Below, one piece after another: positions 51,067-59,895 of a DNA stretch of 64,000 bases. The notes beneath the pieces were generated by a model. That model saw only the letters and a list, made by a program, of their open reading frames with translations. It did not search any database and was not told the DNA's origin. The translations under genes were made by a program, and so were the position numbers. Origin of the DNA: Flagellimonas sp947499585 (GTDB lineage: Bacteria; Bacteroidota; Bacteroidia; Flavobacteriales; Flavobacteriaceae); the NCBI RefSeq assembly GCF_044596045.1, contig NZ_CP138995.1:1178001-1242000 (forward strand). The letters are read 5' to 3'. Within the stretch, counting starts at the first letter, position 1. Every line of letters begins with the position of its first letter.

Positions 51067-53298
51067 TTAATTAATAATAATTTCATCGGCAAAAACCCAA
51101 GAAGGTAACCCAGCAGCGTGGTGCCAATATGGGGTTTCGGTATTTTTTGCACTTACTTTAAGATATCGAATTTTTCTGGGCTTAAAATCCAAATCAAAAT
51201 GGTGGATATCATTTACTTTACTTGTTTTTTCTAAAGGATCTGGGTTCTTTAGTGTCCCCAACTGTGTAAAATTTGAGTTGTCCATAGATCCAGAATAGCT
51301 TACTGAAGAAGGAAAGAACACCACATGATTGGTTACTTGCAAAAATGCCAGGGATATGGTGTTTATGGTTTTCGGTTCCCCTAAATCGACCACCACTTCC
51401 ATGTCATTGCCTTCATATCCGAGCCAGTTTGCGTAAAAACTACTGCCACCCAATGCACCATCTGTTAATACTAAAGGGTCTTCATTAGCATATTTCTTAG
51501 GTTTCGTCAACGTAACAACTGTTTTGCCTTTTGCCTTATTTGGTTTTTGGGCAATTTTTAGTGCCGACATATAATTGGATGCGTACTCATTAACCGTAAA
51601 ACCCATTTCATTCATCAAAGTGATGTTGTTTTTTCTGGAAGTATTTATAAAGTTGTCCAGTAAGGAAACAACCATTGGATTGATTGTTTTGTTGAGGTTT
51701 TGATCTTCGATCAATAAGCTATAGTTTTCAGTGATATTTTTTCTACAAGCTTCCAAAACTGCGTAATCTACACCCAAACGGGCCATTTTAACCCTTTCCA
51801 CTACTTCTTGTTTGTGTGCAACTGCCTTTTCGGCCTCATCAAACAGTTGTGTATATTCCTGTAGCAATTCTGGTTTCAGATATGATGAAAATGCTTCTGA
51901 CGGATCGCCATATAAGAAGAGGAAAAAATCATTGTCCTCTTTAATTTTAGAATGAATTAAGTAGACGTATTTCTTTATAAAAGGACCGGCTTCATGATAA
52001 TATCCGTTAGTAAATTCTTCTAACAGTTTTTCAATATCTAAATCAGGGTTCCAGAGTAATTTAGCAGTAACATACGAGCGTAGTTCAAAGAGTTCACTTG
52101 GATTATGACTATGTTGCTCAAAAATCCATTTGGCATTGTTGTCCCTAAACAATTGTATGTTAGGCTGCAATGTGAAAATATTGGGGAATGGAGCCAGGAA
52201 ATTGGTAAACTGTGTGGTGTAGTCCCAAATACGAATATTATTGGTCAGTTTTCCCCAACCAATAAGATCACTTGCAAAATCTGTGCACTTTTCTGCTATG
52301 GGGGCACTGCGGTCACATTCTATGGAGCATAGAGTGATCAATACATTTGGCTCTGGACGGGTTTTTGGTGGTTTTCGGGTATATTGATAAGCCAAAGTAG
52401 AAATGGTCTTATCTGGAAAAGCTTTTGCCACTTGGTTTACAAAATGAATCATTGTGCCGGCAGGGCTTCCTTCTGTTTCATCAATTTTGCTGCAATTATT
52501 ACATTGACAATGTTGTTGGTTGTCATCCTGGCTTACTGAAATTACTGAAGCTGTCGGATTTCTTTTGAAAAGTGAAGCAACAGAATCCTTTACTATTTCC
52601 AAAACTTTTTCATTTGTAAGACAGAGTTGGGTAGGTAGCCTTTTTTCACCTCTTAATGCATAATACTCAGGATGTGATTCGTAGAATTTCTCTTCGGGGA
52701 TAAACCTATGAAAGGTGTGCACCTTGGCCTCGGGGACATATTTTGGAAATGCTTCATAGGTGACTTTCTGTTGGTCCGCGAATTCATGGTTTTCATAGAA
52801 CAACTTCGAATGTACTGTTCTTGTTGTTATTTCTGGAATGTGCCTATAATCAATGGGATTAAGAGCAATGGTTTTGGATAGTGGTATCTCTTCGACCCCT
52901 GGGGCATACCATCTGCAGTTTAAATAGTTGTTCAAAAACTCAAAGACCGCATTGGTGACGGCCTCGTCAGAGCCTCCAGAAATGAATACATTTTCATTTT
53001 CTGTTTTAATTTTTATTTCATACGGTTGTAAATCCTCTTCTTTGATATTTCCAACGTAAATCTTTTTCTTATCAATAGTTTGTGAACTCTCATCTACAAT
53101 AATCAACTGAACACCGCTTATTTTGTACAGATATTCTTGTAGGTGCTCTGCTGCTGTGTATTGATCCTTGGAAGCATTGTCCATGAAGACGATTTCATAA
53201 TCTGATTTTCCATTTTCAGCTAATATGACCTGGTCGCTAGAACACGAAACAAAGAGCAAAGCTAAACTCAGCAGTAAGACAAGTAGATTATTTTTCAT
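51067..53298 (-). CDS. DUF4838 lipoprotein with discoidin-like C-terminal domain
   Basis: A 743-residue lipoprotein (lipobox FVSC, Cys19). The N-terminus (about 30-140) resembles the GH20/GH67-type N-domain (YTAAEHLQEYLYKISG). A DUF4838 TIM-barrel-like region follows (about 150-470), with a CQCNNC motif that may bind a metal. The C-terminal part (about 590-743) looks like an F5/8 type C (discoidin) sugar-binding domain. DUF4838 proteins are thought to be glycosidases but none is well characterised to my knowledge. It follows the GH18 gene after 22 bases. Confidence 0.85.
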   Translation of the reverse strand: MKNNLLVLLLSLALLFVSCSSDQVILAENGKSDYEIVFMDNASKDQYTAAEHLQEYLYKISGVQLIIVDESSQTIDKKKIYVGNIKEEDLQPYEIKIKTENENVFISGGSDEAVTNAVFEFLNNYLNCRWYAPGVEEIPLSKTIALNPIDYRHIPEITTRTVHSKLFYENHEFADQQKVTYEAFPKYVPEAKVHTFHRFIPEEKFYESHPEYYALRGEKRLPTQLCLTNEKVLEIVKDSVASLFKRNPTASVISVSQDDNQQHCQCNNCSKIDETEGSPAGTMIHFVNQVAKAFPDKTISTLAYQYTRKPPKTRPEPNVLITLCSIECDRSAPIAEKCTDFASDLIGWGKLTNNIRIWDYTTQFTNFLAPFPNIFTLQPNIQLFRDNNAKWIFEQHSHNPSELFELRSYVTAKLLWNPDLDIEKLLEEFTNGYYHEAGPFIKKYVYLIHSKIKEDNDFFLFLYGDPSEAFSSYLKPELLQEYTQLFDEAEKAVAHKQEVVERVKMARLGVDYAVLEACRKNITENYSLLIEDQNLNKTINPMVVSLLDNFINTSRKNNITLMNEMGFTVNEYASNYMSALKIAQKPNKAKGKTVVTLTKPKKYANEDPLVLTDGALGGSSFYANWLGYEGNDMEVVVDLGEPKTINTISLAFLQVTNHVVFFPSSVSYSGSMDNSNFTQLGTLKNPDPLEKTSKVNDIHHFDLDFKPRKIRYLKVSAKNTETPYWHHAAGLPSWVFADEIIIN

Positions 53299-53320
53299 GG
53301 ATAGATAGATGATTAATGGG

Positions 53321-54514
53321 TCAATTTTTTATTGAAGCATCGTACATGGCTTTTAAAAGACTGTTGGCATCTTTGGTATCGTTTCCTAGTTGCCAGAACA
53401 TTATACCGCCCAATTTCTTTTTTAATGCATACTCAGTTTTTAGCCTAACAGAGACCGTATCATCATAACTTATAAAAATGCTGTCCTTTGCGCTATAGAG
53501 GTAGGGTGCTTTTGCAATGGAATCCCAATATCTTTTGTAATTTTTGTCAGCCTCAAATTCTTTCCTAATTTGACTATAACCACTCCAGCCTATGTGCGCG
53601 CCTGTGTTTGATTGGTAAAGTCCGTTATTCACAGGAGGGACTCCTTTCCATGCTCTGCCATAAAAAGCCGAACCTATTACAAGTTGTTCAGGTTTGACTC
53701 CATTTTCAATACAAAAAGCGATAATTTTTTGTGCTGATCTTGGTCCGTAATCACCGCTACCATCTTTCTGGGATTTCCTATAATTCTCAATAAATTCAGC
53801 TGCGGGAGTATCTTTAATGTCTTCTTCTTTAATATATCCCAAAGGGGTATGGTGCCCCGTAAAAGGTGAGTTTCCACCTACCTGATCGTAAGTCATCACA
53901 TTCATAAAGTCAACATGTTTCATAACTTCCGTAATCTCAATGTTATTGTAATAGCGCTTCCATCCTGCAGATGCAAACGTCAGTATCTGCTCTCTTTCTA
54001 AGGTATTTAGAGCTTCGCGCAATTCTTTCATCAACAAGGTGAAGTTCTGTTTGTCTTCTGGTCTTGCTCCTGTATTTGCAGCTGGTATGGCAGGATATTC
54101 CCAATCAACATCAAGTCCATCAAGTTGGTATTCTCTATTGAAATTGACTACACTTTCCACGAATTTTTTTCGGTTCTCTGCTGTATGGGACATATCTGAA
54201 AAGCCATCAGCGCCCCATCCGCCACAGGCTATCATTACCTTTAAATGCGGGTGTTTTTTACGTTGGGCAACTAATTCGTGAAGTTTTTTGCCATTTTCGG
54301 CATGTTTAAACTTCATCTCGCCATCAATTACATTGGTGAAAGAAAATATGATATGCGTTAATTGTTCTAAGGGAAGTTGATCTGGGCTATAATTTTTTTC
54401 TGGAACATAATACCCCATTACCACAATTGAATCGTCTTTTTGTTTTTTGCTATTTACAAAAGAAACGACCAGGAATACAACAAGAAAGGCAGTGAAGAGT
54501 TTAATGTATTTCAT
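53321..54514 (-). CDS. GH18 chitinase / endo-beta-N-acetylglucosaminidase
   Basis: A 397-residue exported protein with an N-terminal hydrophobic segment. The GH18 catalytic signature DGLDVDWE (132-139, acid Glu139) is complete, and ASAGWKRY, MTYDQVG and IMFWQLGND mark the later strands. It cleaves beta-1,4-GlcNAc linkages in chitin or chitobiose cores. No chitin-binding module is visible. It is the first gene of the minus-strand glycan operon, about 135 bases from the groEL terminator. Confidence 0.93.
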   Translation of the reverse strand: MKYIKLFTAFLVVFLVVSFVNSKKQKDDSIVVMGYYVPEKNYSPDQLPLEQLTHIIFSFTNVIDGEMKFKHAENGKKLHELVAQRKKHPHLKVMIACGGWGADGFSDMSHTAENRKKFVESVVNFNREYQLDGLDVDWEYPAIPAANTGARPEDKQNFTLLMKELREALNTLEREQILTFASAGWKRYYNNIEITEVMKHVDFMNVMTYDQVGGNSPFTGHHTPLGYIKEEDIKDTPAAEFIENYRKSQKDGSGDYGPRSAQKIIAFCIENGVKPEQLVIGSAFYGRAWKGVPPVNNGLYQSNTGAHIGWSGYSQIRKEFEADKNYKRYWDSIAKAPYLYSAKDSIFISYDDTVSVRLKTEYALKKKLGGIMFWQLGNDTKDANSLLKAMYDASIKN

Positions 54515-54654
54515 GAGAAAGGGATTTTGTAATCAAAAATTAATCAATTAACTCCCTTTGCTCTAAACTATTAGACAGAAAACATTTGAGAAAGTATGGA
54601 CGACCGATTTAGAGCTAAAAAATCGCTCAGAAGCTCTACTTCAAATTATTTCAA

Positions 54655-54690
54655 TAAAAAAACCGCTCCAAATTTTGGAGCGGTTTTTTT
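54655..54690 (-). terminator. Terminator of groESL
   Basis: A perfect 12-base stem (AACCGCTCCAAA with TTTGGAGCGGTT, touching with almost no loop) with A- and T-runs, 27 bases after the groEL stop on the minus strand. Confidence 0.88.
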
Positions 54691-54716
54691 AAAATATTTA
54701 TTGGTCCCTAAAGGGA

Positions 54717-56351
54717 TTACATCATACCTGGCATTCCACCGCCGCCGCCCATTGGAGGCATAGCTGGAACATCTTCTTTAATATCTGTCAATGCACATTC
54801 TGTGGTCAATATCATTCCAGCAACAGAAGCTGCATTTTCCAAAGCAACGCGAGTTACTTTAGTAGGATCTATGATACCCGCTTTCATCATTTCAACATAT
54901 TTGTCAGATTTGGCATCAAAACCAAAGTCCCCTTTGCCTTCCATAACTTTAGCGACAACAACAGAACCTTCACCACCTGCGTTTTCAACTATGGTGCGCA
55001 ATGGAGACTCAATAGCTCTGGCAACAATTTGCAATCCAGTTTCTTCATCAGCGTTTATTGCATCTACTTTAGAAAGAACAGATTTTGCTCTTACCAATGC
55101 CACACCACCACCAGCAACGATACCTTCTTCAACAGCAGCTCTTGTAGCATGCAAAGCATCATCTACGCGGTCTTTCTTTTCCTTCATTTCCACTTCAGAA
55201 GCGGCACCAACATAAAGTACGGCAACACCGCCAGCCAATTTTGCTAAACGTTCTTGCAGTTTTTCCTTATCGTAATCTGATGTGGTAGTCTCGATTTGAG
55301 CCTTGATTTGATTAACACGGGTTTTAATGTTTTTTGCAACACCAGCACCATTGACAATTGTAGTATTGTCTTTATCAATAGTTACTCTTTCCGTAGTACC
55401 TAACATATCTATAGTTGCAGTCTCTAAAGAGAAGCCTCTTTCTTCAGAAATAACAGTTCCGTTAGTTAGAATAGCAATGTCTTCTAACATGGCTTTTCTT
55501 CTATCACCAAAACCTGGAGCTTTTACCGCTGCTATTTTTAATGAACCTCTTAGTTTGTTCACCACCAAAGTAGCCAAAGCTTCACCGTCAACATCTTCAG
55601 ATATGATCAACAAAGGTTTTCCAGATTGAGCTACAGGCTCCAATACTGGCAATAAATCCTTCATTGAAGAGATTTTCTTGTCGAACAAAAGGATGTACGG
55701 ATTGTCTAAATCAACAATCATTTTTTCAGAATCGGTAACAAAATATGGAGAAAGATACCCTCTATCAAACTGCATTCCTTCAACAACATCAACGTAAGTA
55801 TCCGTTCCTTTTGCTTCTTCTACCGTGATAACACCTTCTTTTCCAACTTTTCCAAAAGCTTGGGCAATCAAATCGCCAATAGTTCCGTCGTTGTTTGCAG
55901 AAATAGCGGCTACTTGCTTAATTTTTTCTGATGAATCTCCAACTTTTTTGGATTGCTTTGATAGATTTTCAACAATAGCCTCTACAGCCTTGTCAATACC
56001 TCTTTTCAAATCCATTGGATTAGCACCTGCTGCAACATTTTTAAGGCCTTCTTTTACAATTGACTGAGCAAGAACGGTTGCAGTAGTGGTCCCATCACCA
56101 GCCAAATCGTTGGTTTTAGAAGCAACTTCTTTTACCATTTGAGCACCCATATTTTCAAGAGGATTCTCTAATTCAATTTCTTTTGCCACAGTAACACCAT
56201 CTTTGGTTACTTGTGGAGCACCAAATGATTTACTTATGATAACGTTTCTTCCCTTAGGGCCTAAGGTAACTTTTACAGCATTGGCCAAGGCATCTACACC
56301 TTTTTTTAGGCCGTCACGTGCATCTATATCAAACTTAATATCTTTTGCCAT
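54717..56351 (-). CDS. groL: Chaperonin GroEL (60 kDa subunit)
   Basis: A 544-residue chaperonin subunit, ATP-driven folding chamber of two seven-membered rings. It has VTLGPKGRNV, DGVTVAKEI, AGDGTTTATVLA (ATP site with the catalytic Asp) and the classical C-terminal GGMPGMM tail. The sequence is full length and regular. It lies 21 bases downstream of groES on the minus strand. The pair has its own transcription unit, since terminators precede and follow it. Confidence 0.98.
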   Translation of the reverse strand: MAKDIKFDIDARDGLKKGVDALANAVKVTLGPKGRNVIISKSFGAPQVTKDGVTVAKEIELENPLENMGAQMVKEVASKTNDLAGDGTTTATVLAQSIVKEGLKNVAAGANPMDLKRGIDKAVEAIVENLSKQSKKVGDSSEKIKQVAAISANNDGTIGDLIAQAFGKVGKEGVITVEEAKGTDTYVDVVEGMQFDRGYLSPYFVTDSEKMIVDLDNPYILLFDKKISSMKDLLPVLEPVAQSGKPLLIISEDVDGEALATLVVNKLRGSLKIAAVKAPGFGDRRKAMLEDIAILTNGTVISEERGFSLETATIDMLGTTERVTIDKDNTTIVNGAGVAKNIKTRVNQIKAQIETTTSDYDKEKLQERLAKLAGGVAVLYVGAASEVEMKEKKDRVDDALHATRAAVEEGIVAGGGVALVRAKSVLSKVDAINADEETGLQIVARAIESPLRTIVENAGGEGSVVVAKVMEGKGDFGFDAKSDKYVEMMKAGIIDPTKVTRVALENAASVAGMILTTECALTDIKEDVPAMPPMGGGGGMPGMM

Positions 56352-56372
56352 TTTTCTTTAGTTGATTTTTAA

Positions 56373-56651
56373 TTAAACAATTGCTAAAATGTCGCTTTCA
56401 CGCATCATCAAATAATCTGAGCCATCTAATTTTAACTCCGTACCAGCATACTTGCCATAAAGAACAGTGTCTCCTACCTTAACCGTGATTGCTTCATCTT
56501 TAGTTCCTGGGCCAACAGCTACTACTTTGCCTTTTTGTGGTTTCTCTTTTGCAGTATCTGGAATTATGATACCAGAAGCCGTTTTGGTTTCAGCTTCAAC
56601 AGGTTCTATAAGAACTCTGTCCGCCAATGGTTTGATGTTAACTTTAGCCAT
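56373..56651 (-). CDS. groS: Co-chaperonin GroES
   Basis: A 92-residue lid protein of the GroEL chamber. It has KPLADRVLIEP at the start, the mobile loop ETKTASGIIIPDTAKEKPQK, and the tail LMMRESDILAIV. It is the first gene of the pair. The upstream 90 bases lie after a terminator, contain no convincing TAnnTTTG box, and hold a sigma-54-like site. Confidence 0.97.
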   Translation of the reverse strand: MAKVNIKPLADRVLIEPVEAETKTASGIIIPDTAKEKPQKGKVVAVGPGTKDEAITVKVGDTVLYGKYAGTELKLDGSDYLMMRESDILAIV

Positions 56652-56713
56652 ATTATTACTTTTTAGGTATTTGTTTTAAAAATTCTGGAAATGATGGACA
56701 GAAATTATGCCAT

Positions 56714-56729
56714 TGCAAAAAAACTGACA
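56714..56729 (-). promoter_or_regulatory. Sigma-54-like site upstream of groES
   Basis: On the minus strand TGTCAG, five T's, TTGCA has the exact spacing of a sigma-54 promoter (TGGCAC-N5-TTGCA) with a perfect -12 half, but the -24 half differs by two bases, including one of the GG pair. It is the best promoter-like element in this gap. Confidence 0.3.
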
Positions 56730-56741
56730 TTATTAGAAAAC

Positions 56742-56776
56742 AAAAATGCCAGCTTGTCATTCAAGCTGGCATTTTG
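56742..56776 (-). terminator. Terminator after secG
   Basis: A 14-base stem AAAATGCCAGCTTG / CAAGCTGGCATTTT with a 5-base loop and T-runs, 21 bases after secG. It separates the miaB-secG run from groESL, so groESL needs its own promoter. Confidence 0.88.
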
Positions 56777-56796
56777 TATTTGTTTTGTCATTAACA

Positions 56797-57165
56797 CTAG
56801 TTAATAGTATCTGCTGGAGTGCTATTGTCAGTTGCAGGAACCTGTTCTGGAACTTCCTCCGGAACCGTTTCAGGAACTGTAGTCTCAATATCATCTCCCT
56901 GTAATAACTTGGAATCTGCCTGACTGTAATTTCCTTTAAGGGAAACATTGGAAAGTAGAATCAGTACAATTAATAGCGAAGCAAGGGTCCAAGTACTTTT
57001 ATCTAAAAAGTCTCCTGTTTTCTTTACTCCACCTACTACTTGGTTTCCACTGCCGCCAAAAGAGGAAGATAATCCGCCTCCTTTTGGATTTTGAACCATA
57101 ATGACCAAAATCAACAAAAGGCAAACAACAATAATTAATATTAAAAAAATCGCAAACGTACTCAT
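56797..57165 (-). CDS. secG: Preprotein translocase subunit SecG
   Basis: A 122-residue subunit of SecYEG with two membrane spans (about 4-23 and 55-75). Between them NPKGGGLSSSFGG matches the conserved SecG loop. An extended, acidic and proline-rich tail (PETVPEEVPEQVPATD) follows, common in Bacteroidota and absent from the E. coli protein. It is the last gene of the miaB operon, followed by the terminator at 56742. Confidence 0.93.
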   Translation of the reverse strand: MSTFAIFLILIIVVCLLLILVIMVQNPKGGGLSSSFGGSGNQVVGGVKKTGDFLDKSTWTLASLLIVLILLSNVSLKGNYSQADSKLLQGDDIETTVPETVPEEVPEQVPATDNSTPADTIN

Positions 57166-57175
57166 TGTCTCTGTC

Positions 57176-58066
57176 TTAATCGTTTTCTTTCTGAAGCTTC
57201 TTCACCGCCCGAATTTGGTCTGCAAAGAAACCATTTTTTTCTGGATATTTCAAACTCAATATTTTAAAGGCTTGAATCGCTTTTTTATACTTTTTTTGCT
57301 CCAAATATACTTTGGCCAAAGTCTCTGTCATCAACTCATTTTTATCCATTTTTGTGGATTCTTTTATGTTGACTTTAGCCTTTAAATCTTCGTTTGGGGT
57401 AATTTTGGGTTTATTCTCGATAAACTTGTCCAAAAGGTCAAATTTTTTCTTTTTTTCCAGATTTTTATCTACTGTATTCGGGGTTTCCTCATCAGCGTTT
57501 TTGGAAGCCAGTTGCAACCACTCTGTAAAAGAATGTTTTTCTTTTTTGGTAAAAGGAATCGGTTTTCCTAGCTCCAAGTCAATTTCAGGAACCGACTCTT
57601 TGGCTTTTTCAACTGAAGAAATTTCAACTTCTTCTTTTTTTGATTTGAAAAGTGCTGGATTCAATATTTGTTCAGCATCTTGAATATTCTGAGGTAAGGC
57701 AACCTCTTCGGATTCTACTAAAATGGTTTCAATATCTGGATTAGGCTCAATCTCTTCGGATACTGCTGTTTTATCTTCAAGCTTTGTTGTTCTTCCTGCA
57801 ATGGTATCCGCAATGTTATTTTGGATAAATTCTTTGGAGGTGACAAAATCAAAGAGAACATCTCTATCCGCAGTATGGGCGGCCGTCACTTTTAACGCGT
57901 TGTTGTATTTATAACTGTCCAGATTTTTAAGCCCTTTCAAATGCAACGCCCTAGCTGCTTGAAAATAGGGGTATTCTTCAATAATATCTTCCAGTGCCCG
58001 TGTTTGTTTTGGGGATAGGATGGTATTAGATTTTTGAAGAATTTGTATGAAATCCGATACATTCAT
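57176..58066 (-). CDS. Protein of unknown function with helical C-terminus (297 aa)
   Basis: A soluble protein beginning MNVSDFIQILQKSNT, with an N-terminal helical part (EEYPYFQAARALHLKGLKNL) of the kind seen in some TPR proteins, a long acidic middle section (about 110-220) and a C-terminal TPR-like pair (ETLAKVYLEQKKYKKAIQAF). ATG 58066 is preferred, since the earlier start overlaps lptE. No signal peptide is present. It sits between lptE and secG, so an envelope or secretion link is possible but only by context. Confidence 0.7.
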   Translation of the reverse strand: MNVSDFIQILQKSNTILSPKQTRALEDIIEEYPYFQAARALHLKGLKNLDSYKYNNALKVTAAHTADRDVLFDFVTSKEFIQNNIADTIAGRTTKLEDKTAVSEEIEPNPDIETILVESEEVALPQNIQDAEQILNPALFKSKKEEVEISSVEKAKESVPEIDLELGKPIPFTKKEKHSFTEWLQLASKNADEETPNTVDKNLEKKKKFDLLDKFIENKPKITPNEDLKAKVNIKESTKMDKNELMTETLAKVYLEQKKYKKAIQAFKILSLKYPEKNGFFADQIRAVKKLQKEND

Positions 58067-58071
58067 ATTTA

Positions 58072-58617
58072 CTACCAATTGCCTAAAGATGCATTAAAAA
58101 TATCTTGTGTAATACGTTCAAAAATTTCTTCGTGCGCAGCACTTTGTATGGAATTTAAAGCGGCAGCGGCATCAAAATCAAAAAAGAATGAGAAGCGACG
58201 TTCAAAATCCGCATCTTCTTTTGTGGTGTTGTAGAACCTGACATTTACACTCATGGTAAGTCGGTTCTGTGCAGTCAATTGATCTGCTGTTGCCGTCATA
58301 GGCGTAACTCTGTACTCCACAATTTCTCCTTCGTACAGCAAATCTCCATTGCTGCCTGTAAGTGATAAGCTGGTAAGGTTATTGATCAAATCCTGAAGTG
58401 CCAAGGTGAAATCTCTATCTAATCCAGGCTCAATTGTAGATCCTGGACTTTGGTCTGCATAATTTTGGAAGAAATTCACTTGAAAGCTTTGGGCCGTGCC
58501 AATATCCGCTCCGGAAAAATTATAAGCTCCGCAACCATAAAAACTAAGTATTAAAGCAAAAAGTCCAATCTTCACACCACTTTTCTTTATCAAAATATTC
58601 AAATGCTTAAATCCCAT
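58072..58617 (-). CDS. lptE: LPS-assembly lipoprotein LptE
   Basis: A 181-residue lipoprotein (lipobox FYGC, Cys29) of the LptE type, plugging the LptD barrel in the outer membrane and guiding LPS. The start of the mature protein GAYNFSGADIG and the later beta strands (SLTGSNGDLLYEGEIVEYRVTP segment, helix ALNSIQSAAHEEIFERITQDIF) match Bacteroidota members. It lies 3 bases from the upstream sigma-54 activator gene, and lptC is elsewhere in the window. Confidence 0.87.
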   Translation of the reverse strand: MGFKHLNILIKKSGVKIGLFALILSFYGCGAYNFSGADIGTAQSFQVNFFQNYADQSPGSTIEPGLDRDFTLALQDLINNLTSLSLTGSNGDLLYEGEIVEYRVTPMTATADQLTAQNRLTMSVNVRFYNTTKEDADFERRFSFFFDFDAAAALNSIQSAAHEEIFERITQDIFNASLGNW

Positions 58618-58620
58618 AAT

Positions 58621-59892
58621 CTATAAATCGTACTGCTTAATTTTTCTGTATAACGTTCGTTCTGAAATCCCTAATTCTGAAGCAGCGGCTTTTCGCTTGC
58701 CACGATTGCGCTCCAATGACTTTTTTATCAGTTCAATTTCCTTCTCCTGTAAAGATAAAGTTTCTTCCTCTTGAATTTCTTCAGCAAAATGATAACGATC
58801 CTCTTGTGGTTGGGCAACTGTTGCAGTTGCTTCGGGTATTGGCTCAGGTAAATGTAAAACTTCTGCTACATTGTTTTCTTGCTCCTGAGGCTGCTCTTCT
58901 TTATTTCCATAAATTTTACGGATCAAGGTCTCGTTTTCTTCTTGTACTTTTTCAGAGTCGTTATTTTTCAATAACTCTAAAGTAAGTTTTTTAAGGTCGT
59001 TAAGGTCTCCTTTCATATCGAACAAGACTTTATAAAGAATTTCCCGTTCATTGCTAAAATCGCCTTCCTTTTTTGTTTGACCTATAACCGCGGGCAGATT
59101 GGTTTTGCTGGAATTTGGCAAATAGCCATTCAATGTTATGCCCGAAATGGTTCTGTTTTCTTCTAAAACAGATATCTGCTCCGCAATATTTCTTAATTGT
59201 CTAATGTTTCCCGGCCATCTATATTTTACAAGTAATTGAATTGCTTGTTCTTCTAACCGAATTGTTGGCATTTTATATTTCTGACCAAAATCTGAGGCAA
59301 ATTTTCTGAACAACAAGTGAATATCTTCCTGGCGTTCACGTAGTGGGGGAATGTTGATTTCTACAGTACTCAATCTATAGTATAAATCTTCCCTGAACTT
59401 CTCTTTTTCAATAGCCTCAAACATGCTGATGTTAGTAGCTGCTACAATCCTGACATCCGTTTTTTGTACTTGCGAAGAACCAACTTTTAAGAATTCTCCG
59501 TTTTCTAAAACCCTAAGCAATCTCACTTGGGTCGTTAATGGCAATTCTCCTACTTCATCTAAAAAAATGGTTCCACCATCTGCGACCTCAAAATACCCAC
59601 TACGGGTCTGTGTGGCACCGGTAAAGGCTCCTTTTTCATGCCCAAAAAGTTCACTGTCAATAGTTCCTTCTGGAATAGCACCACAGTTTACCGCAATATA
59701 TTTGGCATGTTTACGGTGTGATAGGGAATGTATAATTTTGGGAATAGCCTCTTTACCTACACCACTTTCTCCAGTTACCAAAACCGAAATATCTGTAGGG
59801 GCTACCTGTATAGCTTTTTCAATAGCACGATTTAACTTTTTATCGTTGCCAATAAGCTCAAAACGTTGTTTTATGGATTGAACACCTTCCAT
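58621..59892 (-). CDS. Sigma-54-dependent transcription activator (no receiver domain)
   Basis: A 423-residue AAA+ enhancer-binding protein. Walker A is GESGVGKE (41-48), the sigma-54 contact loop is GAFTGA (88-93), Walker B is in FLDEVGE (110-116), and the C-terminus is a Fis-type HTH (RKAAASELGISERTLYRKI). It lacks an N-terminal receiver or sensor domain, so its activity must be controlled in another way. It lies between miaB and lptE in a compact operon. Targets are unknown; two sigma-54-like sites occur in this window. Confidence 0.93.
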   Translation of the reverse strand: MEGVQSIKQRFELIGNDKKLNRAIEKAIQVAPTDISVLVTGESGVGKEAIPKIIHSLSHRKHAKYIAVNCGAIPEGTIDSELFGHEKGAFTGATQTRSGYFEVADGGTIFLDEVGELPLTTQVRLLRVLENGEFLKVGSSQVQKTDVRIVAATNISMFEAIEKEKFREDLYYRLSTVEINIPPLRERQEDIHLLFRKFASDFGQKYKMPTIRLEEQAIQLLVKYRWPGNIRQLRNIAEQISVLEENRTISGITLNGYLPNSSKTNLPAVIGQTKKEGDFSNEREILYKVLFDMKGDLNDLKKLTLELLKNNDSEKVQEENETLIRKIYGNKEEQPQEQENNVAEVLHLPEPIPEATATVAQPQEDRYHFAEEIQEEETLSLQEKEIELIKKSLERNRGKRKAAASELGISERTLYRKIKQYDL

Positions 59893-59895
59893 ACT

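Noticed and set aside
54610..54638. TAGAGCT/AGCTCTA inverted repeat upstream of the GH18 gene
   Set aside because: A 7-base stem with a 15-base loop is common by chance and has no T-run or promoter overlap.
55327..55629. 100-codon plus-strand ORF inside groL
   Set aside because: It is antisense to a highly conserved gene, its composition mirrors that gene, and it has no promoter.
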